From assembly GCA_050084985.1 (NCBI GenBank), contig JBITNC010000001.1, positions 148,428,001 through 148,492,000 of the forward strand: a stretch of 64,000 nt of DNA. The letters are read 5' to 3'. Shown one piece after another: positions 1 to 11,592 of this stretch. This stretch comes from Nageia nagi. Lineage: Eukaryota > Pinophyta. How positions within the stretch are numbered: position 1 is the stretch's first letter; each line of letters opens with the position of its first letter. The notes under the pieces were generated by a model. It made no database searches. It saw nothing but the letters and a program-made list of their open reading frames with translations, and had not been told where the DNA came from. The translations under genes were made by a program, and so were the position numbers.

Positions 1-436
1 TCTGTATCCAACATGTCTAGAAATGCCAAGAACAGTAACTTAAATTCAATCTGCAACTAATTTAATTCCCTTATTTGTAATTCCAAGTCAACTCAACCTA
101 AAGTCTGCCTAGAAAACACAAATTTTCTTCTTCCTTTCCACTCTTTTGTTTTTCATTTTCTGCCAGGTTGAAGGCGAGCACAGATAGGGTCAGTTTTGAA
201 CTATTTCCTTAAACAACTTTTAGTATCATGTTCTGGTCTTTGTTATATGAGTTTGAAAAATCTGTGTACTTCAATTGATGTTTAACACACATGCACACAA
301 AATTGCAGTGTATGTGTTTACATTTTGATTTTGATTTTCAGTAATATTAGTATAAATATATCCATAGAATATTGTATACTATGGTCCTGTAAAAACTGTG
401 TACCTATACCAATGTCTGGCTTCATAATATACTTAG

Positions 437-442
437 TTTATT
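437..442 (-). terminator. Candidate polyadenylation signal
   Basis: AATAAA reads on the minus strand inside a T/A-rich stretch, about 270 nt downstream of the stop of the minus-strand reading frame at 708-917. Its distance and context fit the 3' end of a plant transcript. The hexamer is common in AT-rich DNA, so it supports the exon call only weakly. Confidence 0.35.
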
Positions 443-707
443 AAAACTCCAAAAAAACAGTTCAAGAATATACAGATAGAAATAAATACTGAATAACATA
501 TAAAAGAAGAAATAAAAGCCCCATATTTTTGTTTTTGCAGAAAGACCAAATATTGTAATCTATCAGTCCCGCAGGACACCTCAGTGCTTGCTTCTTATAA
601 TTCAACCCACACATGCACAGATAATAGAAGCAGCTCAAGTCTATTTCCTTCCTACAACTACTGCTGACCATTCCATGCCAAAAAGTGCTGGCCAACTTGA
701 AGATGTT

Positions 708-917
708 TCAATTTATAATTCTTGTGACTGATGTTTGATCTTCATGATCTTGTCTATTATTCCTGATAAAGTCTGGCCATTTCATCTCTTGCATTTTCCT
801 ACATGGATTGTAATGCTGCTTCCATGCAATCTCCCTGGCTGTTTCATTTTTTTTTTCTTTGTATGATTGTCTTTTGAATCCAAAGTATGATTGTCTTTTG
901 AATCCAAAGATTTGATA
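708..917 (-). CDS. Possible 3'-terminal exon of an unidentified gene
   Basis: On the minus strand an AG acceptor (CAG at 920-918, in the context GATGCTCAG) is followed by an open frame of about 69 codons. It ends in TAA at 710-708. The peptide is hydrophilic, rich in Lys, Arg, Glu, Asn and Gln, and ends TSVTRIIN. I do not recognise the family. A 24-bp tandem duplication lies inside it and keeps the frame, giving an 8-residue repeat (FGFKRQSY twice). About 280 nt of AT-rich 3'UTR-like sequence with an AATAAA follows. The frame also stays open 5' of the acceptor to an ATG at 944, so a single-exon start there is an alternative. It could be a chance ORF. No upstream exon was recognised. Confidence 0.3.
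   Translation of the reverse strand, partial: YQIFGFKRQSYFGFKRQSYKEKKNETAREIAWKQHYNPCRKMQEMKWPDFIRNNRQDHEDQTSVTRIIN
861..908. repeat. 24-bp tandem duplication, two copies
   Basis: The unit GTATGATTGTCTTTTGAATC plus four bases is present twice in a row without mismatch (861-884 and 885-908). Because 24 is a multiple of three, the duplication adds eight codons to the minus-strand reading frame without disrupting it. Confidence 0.9.
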
Positions 918-944
918 CTGAGCATCGACCATTATGTATAACAA

Positions 945-3508
945 GGCTTAGAGCCTTTTATGTTAGCTTGGCAAAGGCCATGCATTATTGTGTATGACCC
1001 TTGATTATATTTAAAATCATGTGGAATTTCATGAAACCTTGGCTTTGAAGAGGGATGTGTATGAGGGTTGGGGCCCTATCAATGTTGATGACATGTGGCA
1101 GCAGTTGATCGGTAGTAAGCATTTCAATAGTGTATTCAATATTAAGATATTAACAAGCGACCTCCATCAAATGGTGACATTATCATGATAGTGTTCAATG
1201 GCTCATTGGTTATGAAGACTGGAGTAAGAATCTTCCTCATGTTTTAAACACGATCTTTGCCCACCATTGGATTGTAGGATCCTACGCACATATTGAGAAA
1301 AAGGTCCTAGATTTATGAGAAGATATTTATTGAAGATTTGCTAGATAGGGATGTCACTGTAACCACATGTTGCCTTCTCATTAGAGGTGGAATATTGCAA
1401 GGGAATATTTTAACTATGTTAGATAAAACTTAACCCCTTGCCAAATTAGATGTTTGATGATACACCCATCATCGGTTAATAACTGGTCAAGGCCCACTTA
1501 CTTGGCAAGGCATCCATTTTTCTTCTATCATTCCTACCATCATCCAGTCATATGTAAACCATAGTTTCTGGAATCGTCAATTAATTGACAGAATCATTAA
1601 TAGGGTCTGATCGGCAAAGAAAACGATTAATCATCAACTGATTATTGCAATTTACTTTTTGTATGACGTAGCAATTTTCTCCGATTAAATGCAAATCGAA
1701 CCAAGGAAAAAAATCGGGATTAATCATGATTCTTGATGAAAAATTGTCTGACATTTTTGACAAGTGCAACAATGAAGTTAAAAACATAAAATCTCATTCA
1801 TTTCTTACATTTTCTTTCAACCATGAGCTGAGAGGAGCTAGGGGAAACAACAATTTTCATGATTTCACTGAGATTCCAAGTAAATTTTTAAATCTTTTTC
1901 TAATGGTTTTTGAATTTTGTTGGGTATTTTTCCCTAAGTTTTGCAACTGTTTTTTTCTAGTTTGTCTATGAGTTTTAGTGAGTAAATTTGTTTTATTGCA
2001 TTGTCTATGCTTGCTTATTCTTTGTGGCATTGTGTTGTTGAAAGATTTGAACAAGAAGCTATTGCAATGGAAAAGAATGAGGCAAGGACTAGGGCATCAA
2101 GATTAGATTCACAAGCACAAGAAGGGGGTCCATCATATTCACAAGGAAAAAGAAAGAAAGAAAAGAAAATATAGCAATGTCCATTGGTGACCAAACGTAG
2201 TCAATTGGACTAGAGTGTACATGAATGTAAAAGTAACAAATGAGCCCAAAAAAGGCCTATTCTACATCTAGAAAGGAAAACAATTAGCTACCACTAAAGC
2301 AATACAATGGGAGGACCAAAACCCTAAAAGAAAGATAAGATATAGTTGGATCTAGGATGATCAAGGGACCAAGTTCCCTTGACCATCATTAGGGCGGAGC
2401 ATGGGGGCGCTCACGTCTGTGGCTTGGGGTGGCTTCTGTGGTTGAAAGTGCGATTGCACTGTTGGGATAGAAATACGTCCTCTTATGAGGGTCATTGGAA
2501 GATGGATAAACTGAAAAAGCATCACAACATTAAGTGAGATAGCGTTACTATCCCCGCTTGAAAGGATTGAAACCCCAAGGTTTATGTATTTGCTAATGTT
2601 AGCTTGTTTGGTAACTCTTTGGGAATGGTCCAGAAAAGTAGAGACAATGTGTTTTAATTCATGTTTTGTAAGGCGTCTAGAGTATTTTGTATCAGTTGCA
2701 AGTTGCATCAGGTTTCCCAAAAAAAAAAAAGTAAAAGAAAACAATAAAGAGCTTAAAAGAGAAAAGTGGAAACTGAGAATGACACACGAAGGCTTGGTTA
2801 TGCTTGAAATAGATCATTCATCACAATGATGAATTGTCTAAACTAGTTTCTTTCCAAATTAATTAGGAAATTCCATTCATTCATCCAATTTGCAACAAAT
2901 GACACAGTTCAAATGACATTGAAATAGGAGAAAGTAACAATTTGATTCTTCAAGAATCACCAAAGATGGATAAAGATGGGACAGACATTTGCTAAAAGGT
3001 CTGAATGAAAATTTCTAATCAGGTGTCATAGAAGGAAACAATTCAGATTACAATCATTTATCATGCAAGCTGTGGAAAAGTGGCAGTCCTATTATGATTC
3101 AAACACTTATTAAAGATATCCAATAAACTTTTCTTAAAACTGTCAAGTTTTCAAAGAAAATGCATGCAACTACATGAATCCCAATAAGAAAGCAACAAAG
3201 TACTAAAATCCATTCCACAACTCCAAGAGAATGACTAGATCTACTTAAATCTTTAAATCAACCTCTTCAATCACCAGGAAAAGAGTATACAATTTTCACA
3301 AACTTACTCTCCCCTTGCAAATGATTTCATTATGTCTTAAAATGACCTCTCTTGAGGTACTTATAGTTTTCCAATTTGGTAAGTATTTCCCTAATTAGGT
3401 GTTTCCCTAATTAACTTGAATTCAAAGCTAAATTCAGCATGAAATGTAATTTAGACTTGTGGGAGCAAAAACTCATCCTGACAAGTAGTTTCAAAACAAC
3501 AATACAAT
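945..3508. other. AT-rich non-coding stretch
   Basis: I see no supported gene here. Short frames on both strands lack recognisable motifs. There is an A12 run at 2719-2730 that could be the tail of an old retroposon. GTAAAAG-plus-A-rich text near 2228 and 2731 is too weakly matched to call target repeats. A small perfect stem, TCAAGGGA and TCCCTTGA, lies near 2360-2385. Confidence 0.4.
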
Positions 3509-3867
3509 CTAAAATAACTTAAAACAAAGCAAATATAATTTGTGCCAAGACGTACAATCTGTTTGCATGAAAGAAGCAATCTTCTCATCGAAATTGATCC
3601 CCATGAGGGTCTCCACCTCTTCTATTCCCATAATAAGCATCCCTAATGTGCGACCATTCTTGTCTAGATATTTTGTGATGGTGTTGGTGTTGGAAATACG
3701 CTCCATTTGATACCCCAAACGGACAGTAGCCCCTCATTCTTGAATTGTTTTCCAGATTTGAGGATATTTACATCTTGAGTATCAACAAGTTCTCTTATAA
3801 GGTTTCTGACAGCTCTCTCCACCAAATCTTCTCTTCTAATGCTACCATCTTCTTCTGTGAAACTCAC
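3509..3867 (-). pseudogene. Coding-like relic of unknown family
   Basis: Two overlapping minus-strand frames (3867 down to 3664, and 3718 down to 3509) both look protein-like. The first begins MSFTEEDGSIRREDLVERAV and is Arg/Glu/Leu-rich. The second contains GRTLGMLIMGIEEVETLMG and runs to about 3509. They join sensibly only if one frameshift near 3720-3760 is assumed, with a TGA in the second frame just upstream of the join. This suggests a single broken exon or transposon ORF. I do not recognise the family, and neither a splice site nor a promoter is evident. It could also be chance. Confidence 0.25.
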
Positions 3868-3931
3868 CTTGTGGTTCCCATGGGGGCATTGGGAACAATT
3901 CCCTTCTTCCCTGGGGCGTTTTCGAGAATGT

Positions 3932-3958
3932 CTAGGCCATTCCCTAGGGAATGCCTAG
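3932..3958. repeat. Strong inverted repeat (hairpin)
   Basis: CTAGGC-c-ATTCCC and GGGAAT-GCCTAG form a 12-bp stem with one bulged C and a 2-nt loop. The arms are followed by further complementary text (GTTTT on the left, AAAAC on the right). It sits in a GC-richer patch (3880-4040) surrounded by AT-rich DNA. Confidence 0.75.
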
Positions 3959-4270
3959 AAAACTTTCCCCTCGGCCTTCTCACATTCTCAAAAATGAGGG
4001 AATGTGAACGCCTCGTCCAAGAGAGGGAACGCATTCCCGTGTAACCTTTGGTTATAATACAAGCACACATTAGATCGTATGTTGCATATATGTCCTAGCA
4101 TTATCTACTTAACTTGTCACACATGTTTGTGTGTAGATGATCATAGATAGCCATAGACAAATTCATATATGCACTATCTACTTAATGCCCATTTCCATGC
4201 ATTCATTTGCAACCAGGTGTATTTCCACAGTATCTCATGCTAATCATGAGGTTTGGTAAGATCATACACT

Positions 4271-5650
4271 TTGATGTCCCATTTGGACCATTGAGAAAAT
4301 GTGTCATGGTCACTTTGTAATCTAGTGTTTGTTTATGGTCATGTTGTACTTGTGTAACTCAAGCAGGAGCTTATGGTCTATGGACCCCACTGTGAGCCCA
4401 AAAATGGGACGTCTCCCCTTGAGTAGTGATGTTGTGTTATGTGTAAGGGTAATCCTTGAGTGTGGGAATCCCAATGTAGTGTTGTGTGTATGGGTAATCC
4501 CGAATTGTGGGAATCCCTATAACATCGCTTTTCAGAAAATAGAGTTCGCCGTAGGTCTTGGAGAGTTGATATGATTGGTTCTTCAGATAGGGCATCTTGT
4601 GGGCAACCTTTTGACAGGTCACACAACATGGTTTCATCAAGGTACGAAGGAGTTATGGGCTCTTGAAGTTCGCCAGCCAGACCAGTCTTGCACTTCGTTG
4701 CCATCCATGGAAATCTATGAACAACTCTATATTGACCCCTTGAAATGTGACGTCCCACTCCTTGGGATGTGAGTATGTTGTGATGTGTATTCAATGCATG
4801 TAGCAATAGTAATGGGACCATTTGTCTAAGCTGTGATGCATTATTCCAAGGCGTTACATATCTAGCCATTGGATCTTGTGATTACAGGTATCCCTAGGCA
4901 ACATTGGAATAGAGAGGCATGTGCATAATTCCTAGGTGAGATCTAGGAGAGACTATATATTGAGGATGGAGCTTCATGATGAGGTTAGCTATTGATTATA
5001 CTTCTTCTATACTAAACCCGATCGGGCATACAAGTCTTGTCAGTGCTAAGCATTATTCCTAGACGGTATCTAGAGGAGTGGCAGGGTTGGGAGCCTGGCA
5101 TTCTACGACTTAGGTGGGTCACCTAGTCCATCTGGTGGTTTCCGAGGGCGAGCTTCTACCTTTAATGGTCGCCAGGGTTCGAGGAGGCTCCTTCACAGGA
5201 GAGGATTCGGAGTCTAAGGGAATGAATCTTTCTTGTAGTGTTCGGCTAGCAGAGGGTTTGGAACCCTAGATCTAGATATTGAGATCCTCATTGTACTCCA
5301 TACCATTCCATAATAAAATACAGCTTGTGTCTCTCTCCATTGTGTTGTGCATTGTTTATGTATGTGTGTGTGTCTCTTGTATACTGGTGTAGGAAGCTTT
5401 ATTGCATTCGTGGGTGTTCAAGCATTGCATATTCATCTGTGAGGCATTCGTTGAGGTGCCAAGTGTTGGTGTGTGCCCTAGAGGGCTGACGTTAGGGTGT
5501 AGGGGTTGAGTGGAGGCCTTGGGAGGCTCACGTCTGCGTTGTAGTGTCCTTGGGTGCCCTAGGGGCTCAACTTGGGTGTGTTTGCTTCATTGGTTGAGGG
5601 TTTGAATACCGTAGTAGACTTGTTTTTGCTGAGGGTGATTTTAGATCGTC
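4271..5650 (+). mobile_element. LTR-like block, possible solo LTR of a gypsy-type family
   Basis: The block is GC-richer than its surroundings and has no open frame. It contains an AATAAA-type signal (about 5310) followed by GT-rich text, as in plant LTR R regions. About 60 nt around 4610-4675 (TTTTGACAGGTCACACAACATGG, then CATCAAGG, then GTTATGGGCTCTTGAAGTTCGCC in part) match 63820-63890 closely. A second shared patch, TGTGACGTCCC...TTGGGATGTG, lies about 120 bp downstream in both. The 63.8-kb match is in a sequence that starts like an LTR. Ends are uncertain and no target-site repeat was found. Confidence 0.35.
4431..4523. repeat. Imperfect ~45-50 bp tandem duplication
   Basis: The phrase GTTGTG..GTAA..GGTAATCC..GTGGGAATCCC occurs twice in succession (4431-4480 and 4481-4523). 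It lies inside the LTR-like block. Confidence 0.7.
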
Positions 5651-5908
5651 ACATACACCCGTTTTAAAATGCCTTCATCATGTAACATGAATCAATGACT
5701 ACTCAAGCATGATTATTATGGTGCTATCTAGTTACCTATTCTCTCTTTTAGGCATGAAATAATTATCAATGCATTCTGAAATATAATCATGGATACATTA
5801 TCCTATATTGCATAGTATGAAGCATTTTTTTGTATTGTATTTACAATTTTAATTACGTTGTAACCATAACATGTTCTTTCAACCAGATCTCATTGTATGA
5901 GCAACATG

Positions 5909-6070
5909 GAGCATAATGCCTATTGGTAAACTATTACTAACACATTATCGCCATGATTCTTGAGCATTATAATGCCTATTGGTAAACTATTACTAACACA
6001 TTATAATGCAATATACACAGGTAAGTAAACTAGTACCATTATAGCCATGATTCGTGAGCATTTTCAATGT
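5909..6070. repeat. ~53-bp tandem repeat, two copies plus a fragment
   Basis: The core ATGCCTATTGGTAAACTATT, followed by ACTAACACATTAT, occurs at 5917 and again about 53 bp later. A partial third copy (CATTATAGCCATGATTCGTGAGC) lies at about 6037-6060. Confidence 0.75.
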
Positions 6071-6129
6071 AGAGTTTCGTATTGCACATTTACTAACATA
6101 AGTACAGAGGAACATTTACAAGCATCTTA

Positions 6130-6906
6130 GGCATTTTGACATACAGTGAACACACTGCATTCCTACAACATTATTTCGTACATGAACCACATTTGTATAA
6201 GTTGGACACATTCCACATGCATTGCATCATAATACTTAATGAAAAAATACAATCATATTATGCATACATGAACAACTCATACAGTGCATATTACCATCAT
6301 GTTATGCATACGGGGATAGCAAGATTTAATTTAGCGAGCTACAATGCATACCTTTAGTCATGTTACGCATTCTTTGGCAGTAAAGCATGATTACGCAAAC
6401 TAGCATATCTTCAAGGCATTTCAACATACATTACCTACCTACAGTTTAGTTATGTATATGGATAGCATAGCACAATTAACGAGCTGCAATGCATACTTAT
6501 AGTCAGGTTATTTGTTCTTGGAGAGCAAGGGTATTTACAGAGCATACTTCCATAGACATATATTCATGCAGTGTGTATATATACACACACACACACACAC
6601 ACTCAAAAATACGAGCAGCAGGGTGTTTATAGCACATAGCATGCAAACTTAAAACATAACTTCATGGGAATTCTGCACATCATGCATACCTACAGCCAAC
6701 ATAGACAGCATAGGCAATTAGAGTGTGTAGCATGCAACTAAACATATATTCATGGATAATTCTTCACATCATGCATTCCTACAGACAACATGGACAGCAT
6801 AGCAATTGCATTGCGTAGCATGCAATTTAACATACATTTATGGTTATTCCTCACATCATGCACTCTTACAGCCAACATGGTCAGCACAGGCAATTACAGT
6901 GCGTAG
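6130..6906. repeat. Degenerate ~88-bp minisatellite
   Basis: Clear units start at 6681, 6770 and 6857, with spacing of 89 and 87 bp. Each carries CATGCA(T/C)(A/T)C.TACAG.CAACAT, then CAGCA.AGCAATT and GCGTAGCATGCAA. Older units with the same words (GCATAC, AGCATAGCA, GAGCT.CAATGCATAC) run back to about 6130. The copies are too diverged for coding use. Confidence 0.7.
6571..6602. repeat. Palindromic GT/AT/AC microsatellite
   Basis: GTGTGTATATATACACAC (6571-6588) is a perfect 18-bp palindrome. It runs into an (AC)10 tract ending at 6602. Alternating purine-pyrimidine DNA of this kind is prone to slippage. Confidence 0.9.
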
Positions 6907-9134
6907 CCAAATGATAAAAAACTTCTCCATACCAGCAATCAGCTACCAGCTCTACGCTCAGTGATAAAACAAATGCAGTATACCTCAATTCTAAGCATGC
7001 TTCTACAGAGGGGTCAAATTTTTACTTACAACAGATGAAAGGTGAGATTAGTGCATTGTTTAGCAAGTAATTTGTGCAGACTCCTTGGTGAATTTTCCCC
7101 AAACATTCTCAGATTTTTTGCTCCCTATACTTCCACGTCCCAGCTTCCTTTTTACCTTAACTTATTTCCTTTCTAGAGATATAATCACCAGCAACTTGGT
7201 GTTGTGCACGGTATGATAATTCATTCTCGCGTTGATTCTCATTTAAGATTTCAGAATGCCTTGCCAAAAGAAGGATGTACAACTCAAAAACATTCCAACA
7301 TTCTATATTCTTGTCTTGCAATGGGCAACCCTTCGTTAAAGTATTTTGGCACACTTCCCTAGGCACAAGCATCTGAGCTTTTCAAAGCCTGACACCACAT
7401 AAGGTTTATATTTTAATTAAGGTTTAATGTTAATTAGTTTACCAAGCTCAATAATAGCTACAACCTATTGTGCACAACATGACATGTTACATTTTATGTT
7501 ATGTTTTAGAAGGAAGCGTTGCTATAACATTGCCCAATAGATGTCACATATATTATTTCCTCTTGCTTTTAAATGTGTTGGATCTACATCTTATAAAATG
7601 TTAGTTGGTATATAACTAATTGTTTTATTTTATCAAAGCAACATAGAATGCTTGGTGTAATTGTGATATTATGAGCTCACTACAAATTGTTAAGTAAAAA
7701 CAATACCAAAGTTATCAACTGAACTAATATATATAATCTCAATCTTACCGTTAAGCTAGTAAGTTAAAATTAAAAACTTATGCATAATTATTTAGAATCA
7801 AAAGGATTTATTCTTTTTTATTAAAAGGCTTCATATCATCTTGCCAAAAGTGCTCGTATTACTCAATTTGAGCTTAGATGGGAATTATGGCATCATTCTT
7901 ACCTGTTGCGCATTCGTACCTAGGAACCTGAAAAACACAAAGTATTATCCAAAATAATAGTAGTGATATATTTCTAAGCTAATATCACGACTATTGCAAA
8001 TGCCATACGTTCCACAAGTATTCTTTGCCAGAATTAATTCTATCATTAGTCATTCAGTGCATAGCATAAACAAAAGCATAACAACAATTAAAAAATGCAA
8101 CACATTATGCATAGTACCAAAATTCAATAATGACAAATTCCATCGTAACTCTTAACATCTCATGGCATATTCCATTTCAAAAAGCATTTTTAAAGTCTCG
8201 GGGAAAATGTTTGATGACAATAAGAGTCATGAATTAAGGAAAGAAATAAGAGACATGTATGTAAAGGTGAGGGATACAATCAATAGATTTATGGTGTTAA
8301 TTCTTGCCATTCTCAGAATTTTTAGGTTTAACAAAAAAAATATTAGCTGCAGAGTAATCAGGCAAATCTAGATTTTTTGGTTGTGTGATATCATTTTATA
8401 TAGAGCACTTGTGGAAGTTACTTGATCTCTTATTTACCTTGTAGCAAATTGAAGACCAGAATGCCCTTTCAATCCCTTGGTTACAACACATGCCATCCAT
8501 TTCGATGATTACCATAAGTAATTCTGAATATATGGATGTAAAACAACGCAAGTGTAAAACTTGAACAAACAAAAAGCCTTAAAACACATCATCTTCGTGG
8601 TATTTTTCAATATATGATACCAACACTAATTAAAGCCCTAATGTGCTAAAGCATGCATAAAATATATTTCAGCAAGAGCTCTTCCATATATATCAATCTT
8701 CAACTGATGGGAATGATACATACAGGAACTATGCAGAAACTGACAAGTTCGTTGTCTCTAAATGCAAGAAATATTCTGTCGTGCCCAAAATTTGATTTGG
8801 GCATGGTTCTCAGTGATTTTAACAAAGCGAATCATTCATTCTGCAGATAGGGGAGATTTGTTCTTTTCTTTTATTACATGGCCCCTTTTGAGAACAGGAA
8901 ACACCAAACGAAACAACCACCTTGTTGGAAAGTATTTGGAGATGAAAAAATCCTATGTTCTTGTAATAAGAAAGCATTAAGTGCTGATAAGATTTTGCAA
9001 TAAAATCTCAAAATGTAGGATGGTGGATGTTGGATACATTAAATTTATGGACATCTAGATGGGAAATTTAAGTGTGCATGAGGAATATCTAGAATGATTT
9101 ATTGCATATAGATGATTCACAAATTTTATTTCAG
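6907..9134. other. AT-rich stretch, probably intron or intergenic DNA
   Basis: No supported gene. If the LAZ1-like exons at 9135-9767 belong to a live locus, part of this is intron, but no upstream LAZ1 exon was recognised. Two short frames look slightly protein-like without a known family (minus strand 7372-7157, plus strand 8162-8371) and are not called. Confidence 0.4.
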
Positions 9135-9767
9135 ATGGCTATTGCTTCAGTGGCCCATATTTTTGTCTTTCCTGTAGAACCATACCGTTACATAAGTGAG
9201 ACAAGCATCAAAGTATAGCAGTTCAATCCAGACCAATGGCAGTGGAAAGACGAAAAGAATCTCAGAAAACAAATGATGAAGGACCTGAGGTTGTACAATT
9301 GTTGGACAGCGAGGTTGAGGGTCCTGGCACAAGTTTGAGAGAGATTGTTCAAGATCTTGTTATTGGAGGTGGTGAACATGTGAGTTCTGGTTACAAACCC
9401 TTTTACTCAAAAGCCTTACTCCATTTAACAGATCAGGGATAAATGGTATTTACTTATGTGATGAGAATTCAAATTGTGGGCATATTTTTATAGCATGATT
9501 TTTCTTTTGCAGTTGGTGCACGATGTTCTGATAACCATGTCACAAGCTGTGGAACCAATGGAAAAGGGTGTGACAAAGATTAATAAGACTTTCTATCATC
9601 TTTCTCTTGGTGGTAAACCAAAAAATAATCAACCAGACCTAGAAATTGATGAGAAAATTTCCAAATCTACAAATGATGATGGAGATGGTGGGTTAACTAT
9701 TGAGAAACATACAATAACCTCTATTTCTGCTAATGATGTTTTGGTACAACCAACTACAGAAGAGTAA
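9135..9767 (+). CDS. LAZ1-like: Last two exons of a LAZ1/DUF300 (TMEM184-like) protein, probably frameshifted
   Basis: Exon 9135-9379 follows a TTTATTTCAG acceptor and ends at a GTGAGT donor. Exon 9513-9767 follows CTTTTGCAG and ends in TAA. The intron is 133 bp, phase 0. The first exon starts MAIASVAHIFVFPVEPYRYI, the end of the last membrane segment of the plant LAZ1/DUF300 family. The rest (GTSLREIVQDLVIGGGEH, then VHDVLITMSQAVEPMEKGVT) matches, from memory, the cytoplasmic tail of Arabidopsis LAZ1 homologues. These are multi-pass membrane proteins of endomembranes linked to vacuole and brassinosteroid traffic. The membrane part uses one frame and reaches TAG at 9216-9218. The tail uses another frame, so a 1-bp loss or 2-bp gain lies between about 9190 and 9235. 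Earlier exons are not in view. This is either a truncated live gene or a recent pseudogene. Confidence 0.75.
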
Positions 9768-11573
9768 CTTCAATTTAACTAATTATAAACATTTTCTTTT
9801 TCATCAATTCTTTCTTTATGGATACATTTGATATTGTTTTCCAACACGTCTATTCTTAATATAAATTTTTGTATCATAAGTCCGTAAGGATAACGGAGCA
9901 CCCGTGCTCCAGCAAAGACTTGAGGAAATCTTAAATTTTGTAAAACAAATGAAAAGTAAAATCTCTCTTTCATTTCCTATACATTTGTTGAATACACAAG
10001 GCTCTGGAATATTACATCTCTAGGTGGTATATATGTTCATTTTGCAATCATGCATGATTGATACTTATTATTGAAAGGATGGTTGGTCTGTTTTTCCATC
10101 TACAAGTTAATTTTCTTTCAACTGTTGGGGAATTTGCTTATGACGAGAACAATATGGACAGTCCACTAATTTTATGTTTTGTAATTAACGTGTGAGAAGA
10201 ATACTGAATATTTTTATCAAGTTTGTTTATAAATGTTTTTGGCTGTCACTGTCACTAACACTGCCAGGTGCCCTATTTAAACTTGTGATTTGCATAAATT
10301 TTTTAATTTGAAGCTGTATAATAGTGGATGAAAATAATGTAGAAGACAATTTCTTCTTAATATGATGTTTTTTTTTTTTTTTTTTATGATTTTAATTTTA
10401 CTGAAATAGAGTAATATATATTTTTATATCAAACTAATAAAAAATTTATTTTCATTAGTAAAAGAAGCTTATATGGAATTATATTAAAATAAATAATTTA
10501 ATTATTTTCTTATGTGCAAATGTGTATATATATTCACAACTTCTATCTATGAGAAGTTGGAGTTATAAGTAATTTTTTTAATTATTAAAAAAGCTCATTG
10601 GTAGATTTACATAGACATCACCCCAACATATTGATAGATATAGAGTGCATTAAAAGAAATATATTTTGAATTCATTAACTCATTTGTTTTATGTCTTTAT
10701 AGATTTTGGTTAGATTTTCTTTGCTTATATGTTCCATCCATCCTTATGTTCCATCCTTCATTAAATCTTAAGGAGATTAGTTTGCTTATATGTTCCATCC
10801 ATCCTTAAATCCTAAGGAGATGAATATCCTTTGGTTGAACATTTCCCTTTTATTGGTATTTGCTTTTCACATGTCTAACTTATTTAAAGTTTTATTTGAT
10901 CAAGAAACACATGGTCTCGATGTCTTTCCAATATCTTTGAGTTCCCATTTATGTGGTTAAAATCTTTTTAAGTATTAAAACCTTTTAAGTATCAATTCAA
11001 CTGTTTGAGAATCTTTATTTGCAGATACTTCCTTCCAATTTTGTTAGCAAATGAAATGAAGAGCCCATATGCATACTAAAGCATATGTTTTATTATTAAC
11101 TACCTTTCCATACTCTTTATAAAAAGCAACGATGCTTGACCCTTATCGTTCACAAAATGTCATCGCATGTTTTATTTGGAATTTTTTTTGAAGCTCCATT
11201 AAAATTGATTTTCTTACCCTTTCATTCGATCTTTCCTATTTATTCTTCTAGTTTTGGCCATGCTACATCATCTTAGTAAATTGATATCAAGTTTCATCTA
11301 TATAGAATTTCCTTAATTAGAAGTAGATCCTTTGTGGCATAGTTTTGAACGCCTTCACAAATGGTCTTCATAATTTTGTCAAAGTTTTTCTTTCCACCTA
11401 GATAGTTTACTAAATTACTTTTGGTCATTATCAAACCAATTGAACAATAGATGATGAAAAAAGTAGTCAAGTATTTTATACTACTTTTAAAATATCTACC
11501 ATACATGACTCAAGTCTCATTTTTATAAGGACTCGATTCTATATTCATTAAGCTATAAGGCAATAATGAATTA
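9768..11573. other. AT-rich downstream/intergenic DNA
   Basis: It begins with what would be the LAZ1-like 3'UTR. After that there is AT-rich sequence with a T-run near 10370-10384 and no supported gene. A minus-strand frame at 11506-11294 contains a Lys-rich peptide but no known motif. Confidence 0.4.
10720..10823. repeat. 61-bp tandem duplication
   Basis: TTTGCTTATATGTTCCATCC plus ATCC..AAATC.TAAGGAGAT occurs at 10720-10780 and again, slightly shortened, at 10781-10823. Confidence 0.8.
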
Positions 11574-11592
11574 AATAGAAAATTGTTATCTT
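11574..11592. repeat. Left target-site duplication of the retroposed sequence
   Basis: AATAGAAAATTGTTATCTT is identical to 12824-12842. The match extends a few bases further left if one indel is allowed. A 19-bp direct repeat is typical of LINE-type target-primed integration. Confidence 0.75.

Noticed and set aside
2228-2752. Possible small retroposon ending in A12 at 2719-2730
   Set aside because: The putative flanking repeats (GTAAAAGTAAC... and GTAAAAGAAAAC...) match only partly and are A-rich. No internal promoter boxes were seen.
7157-7372. 71-codon minus-strand ORF
   Set aside because: It has balanced composition but no motif, splice site or neighbouring exon, so it cannot be supported as a gene.
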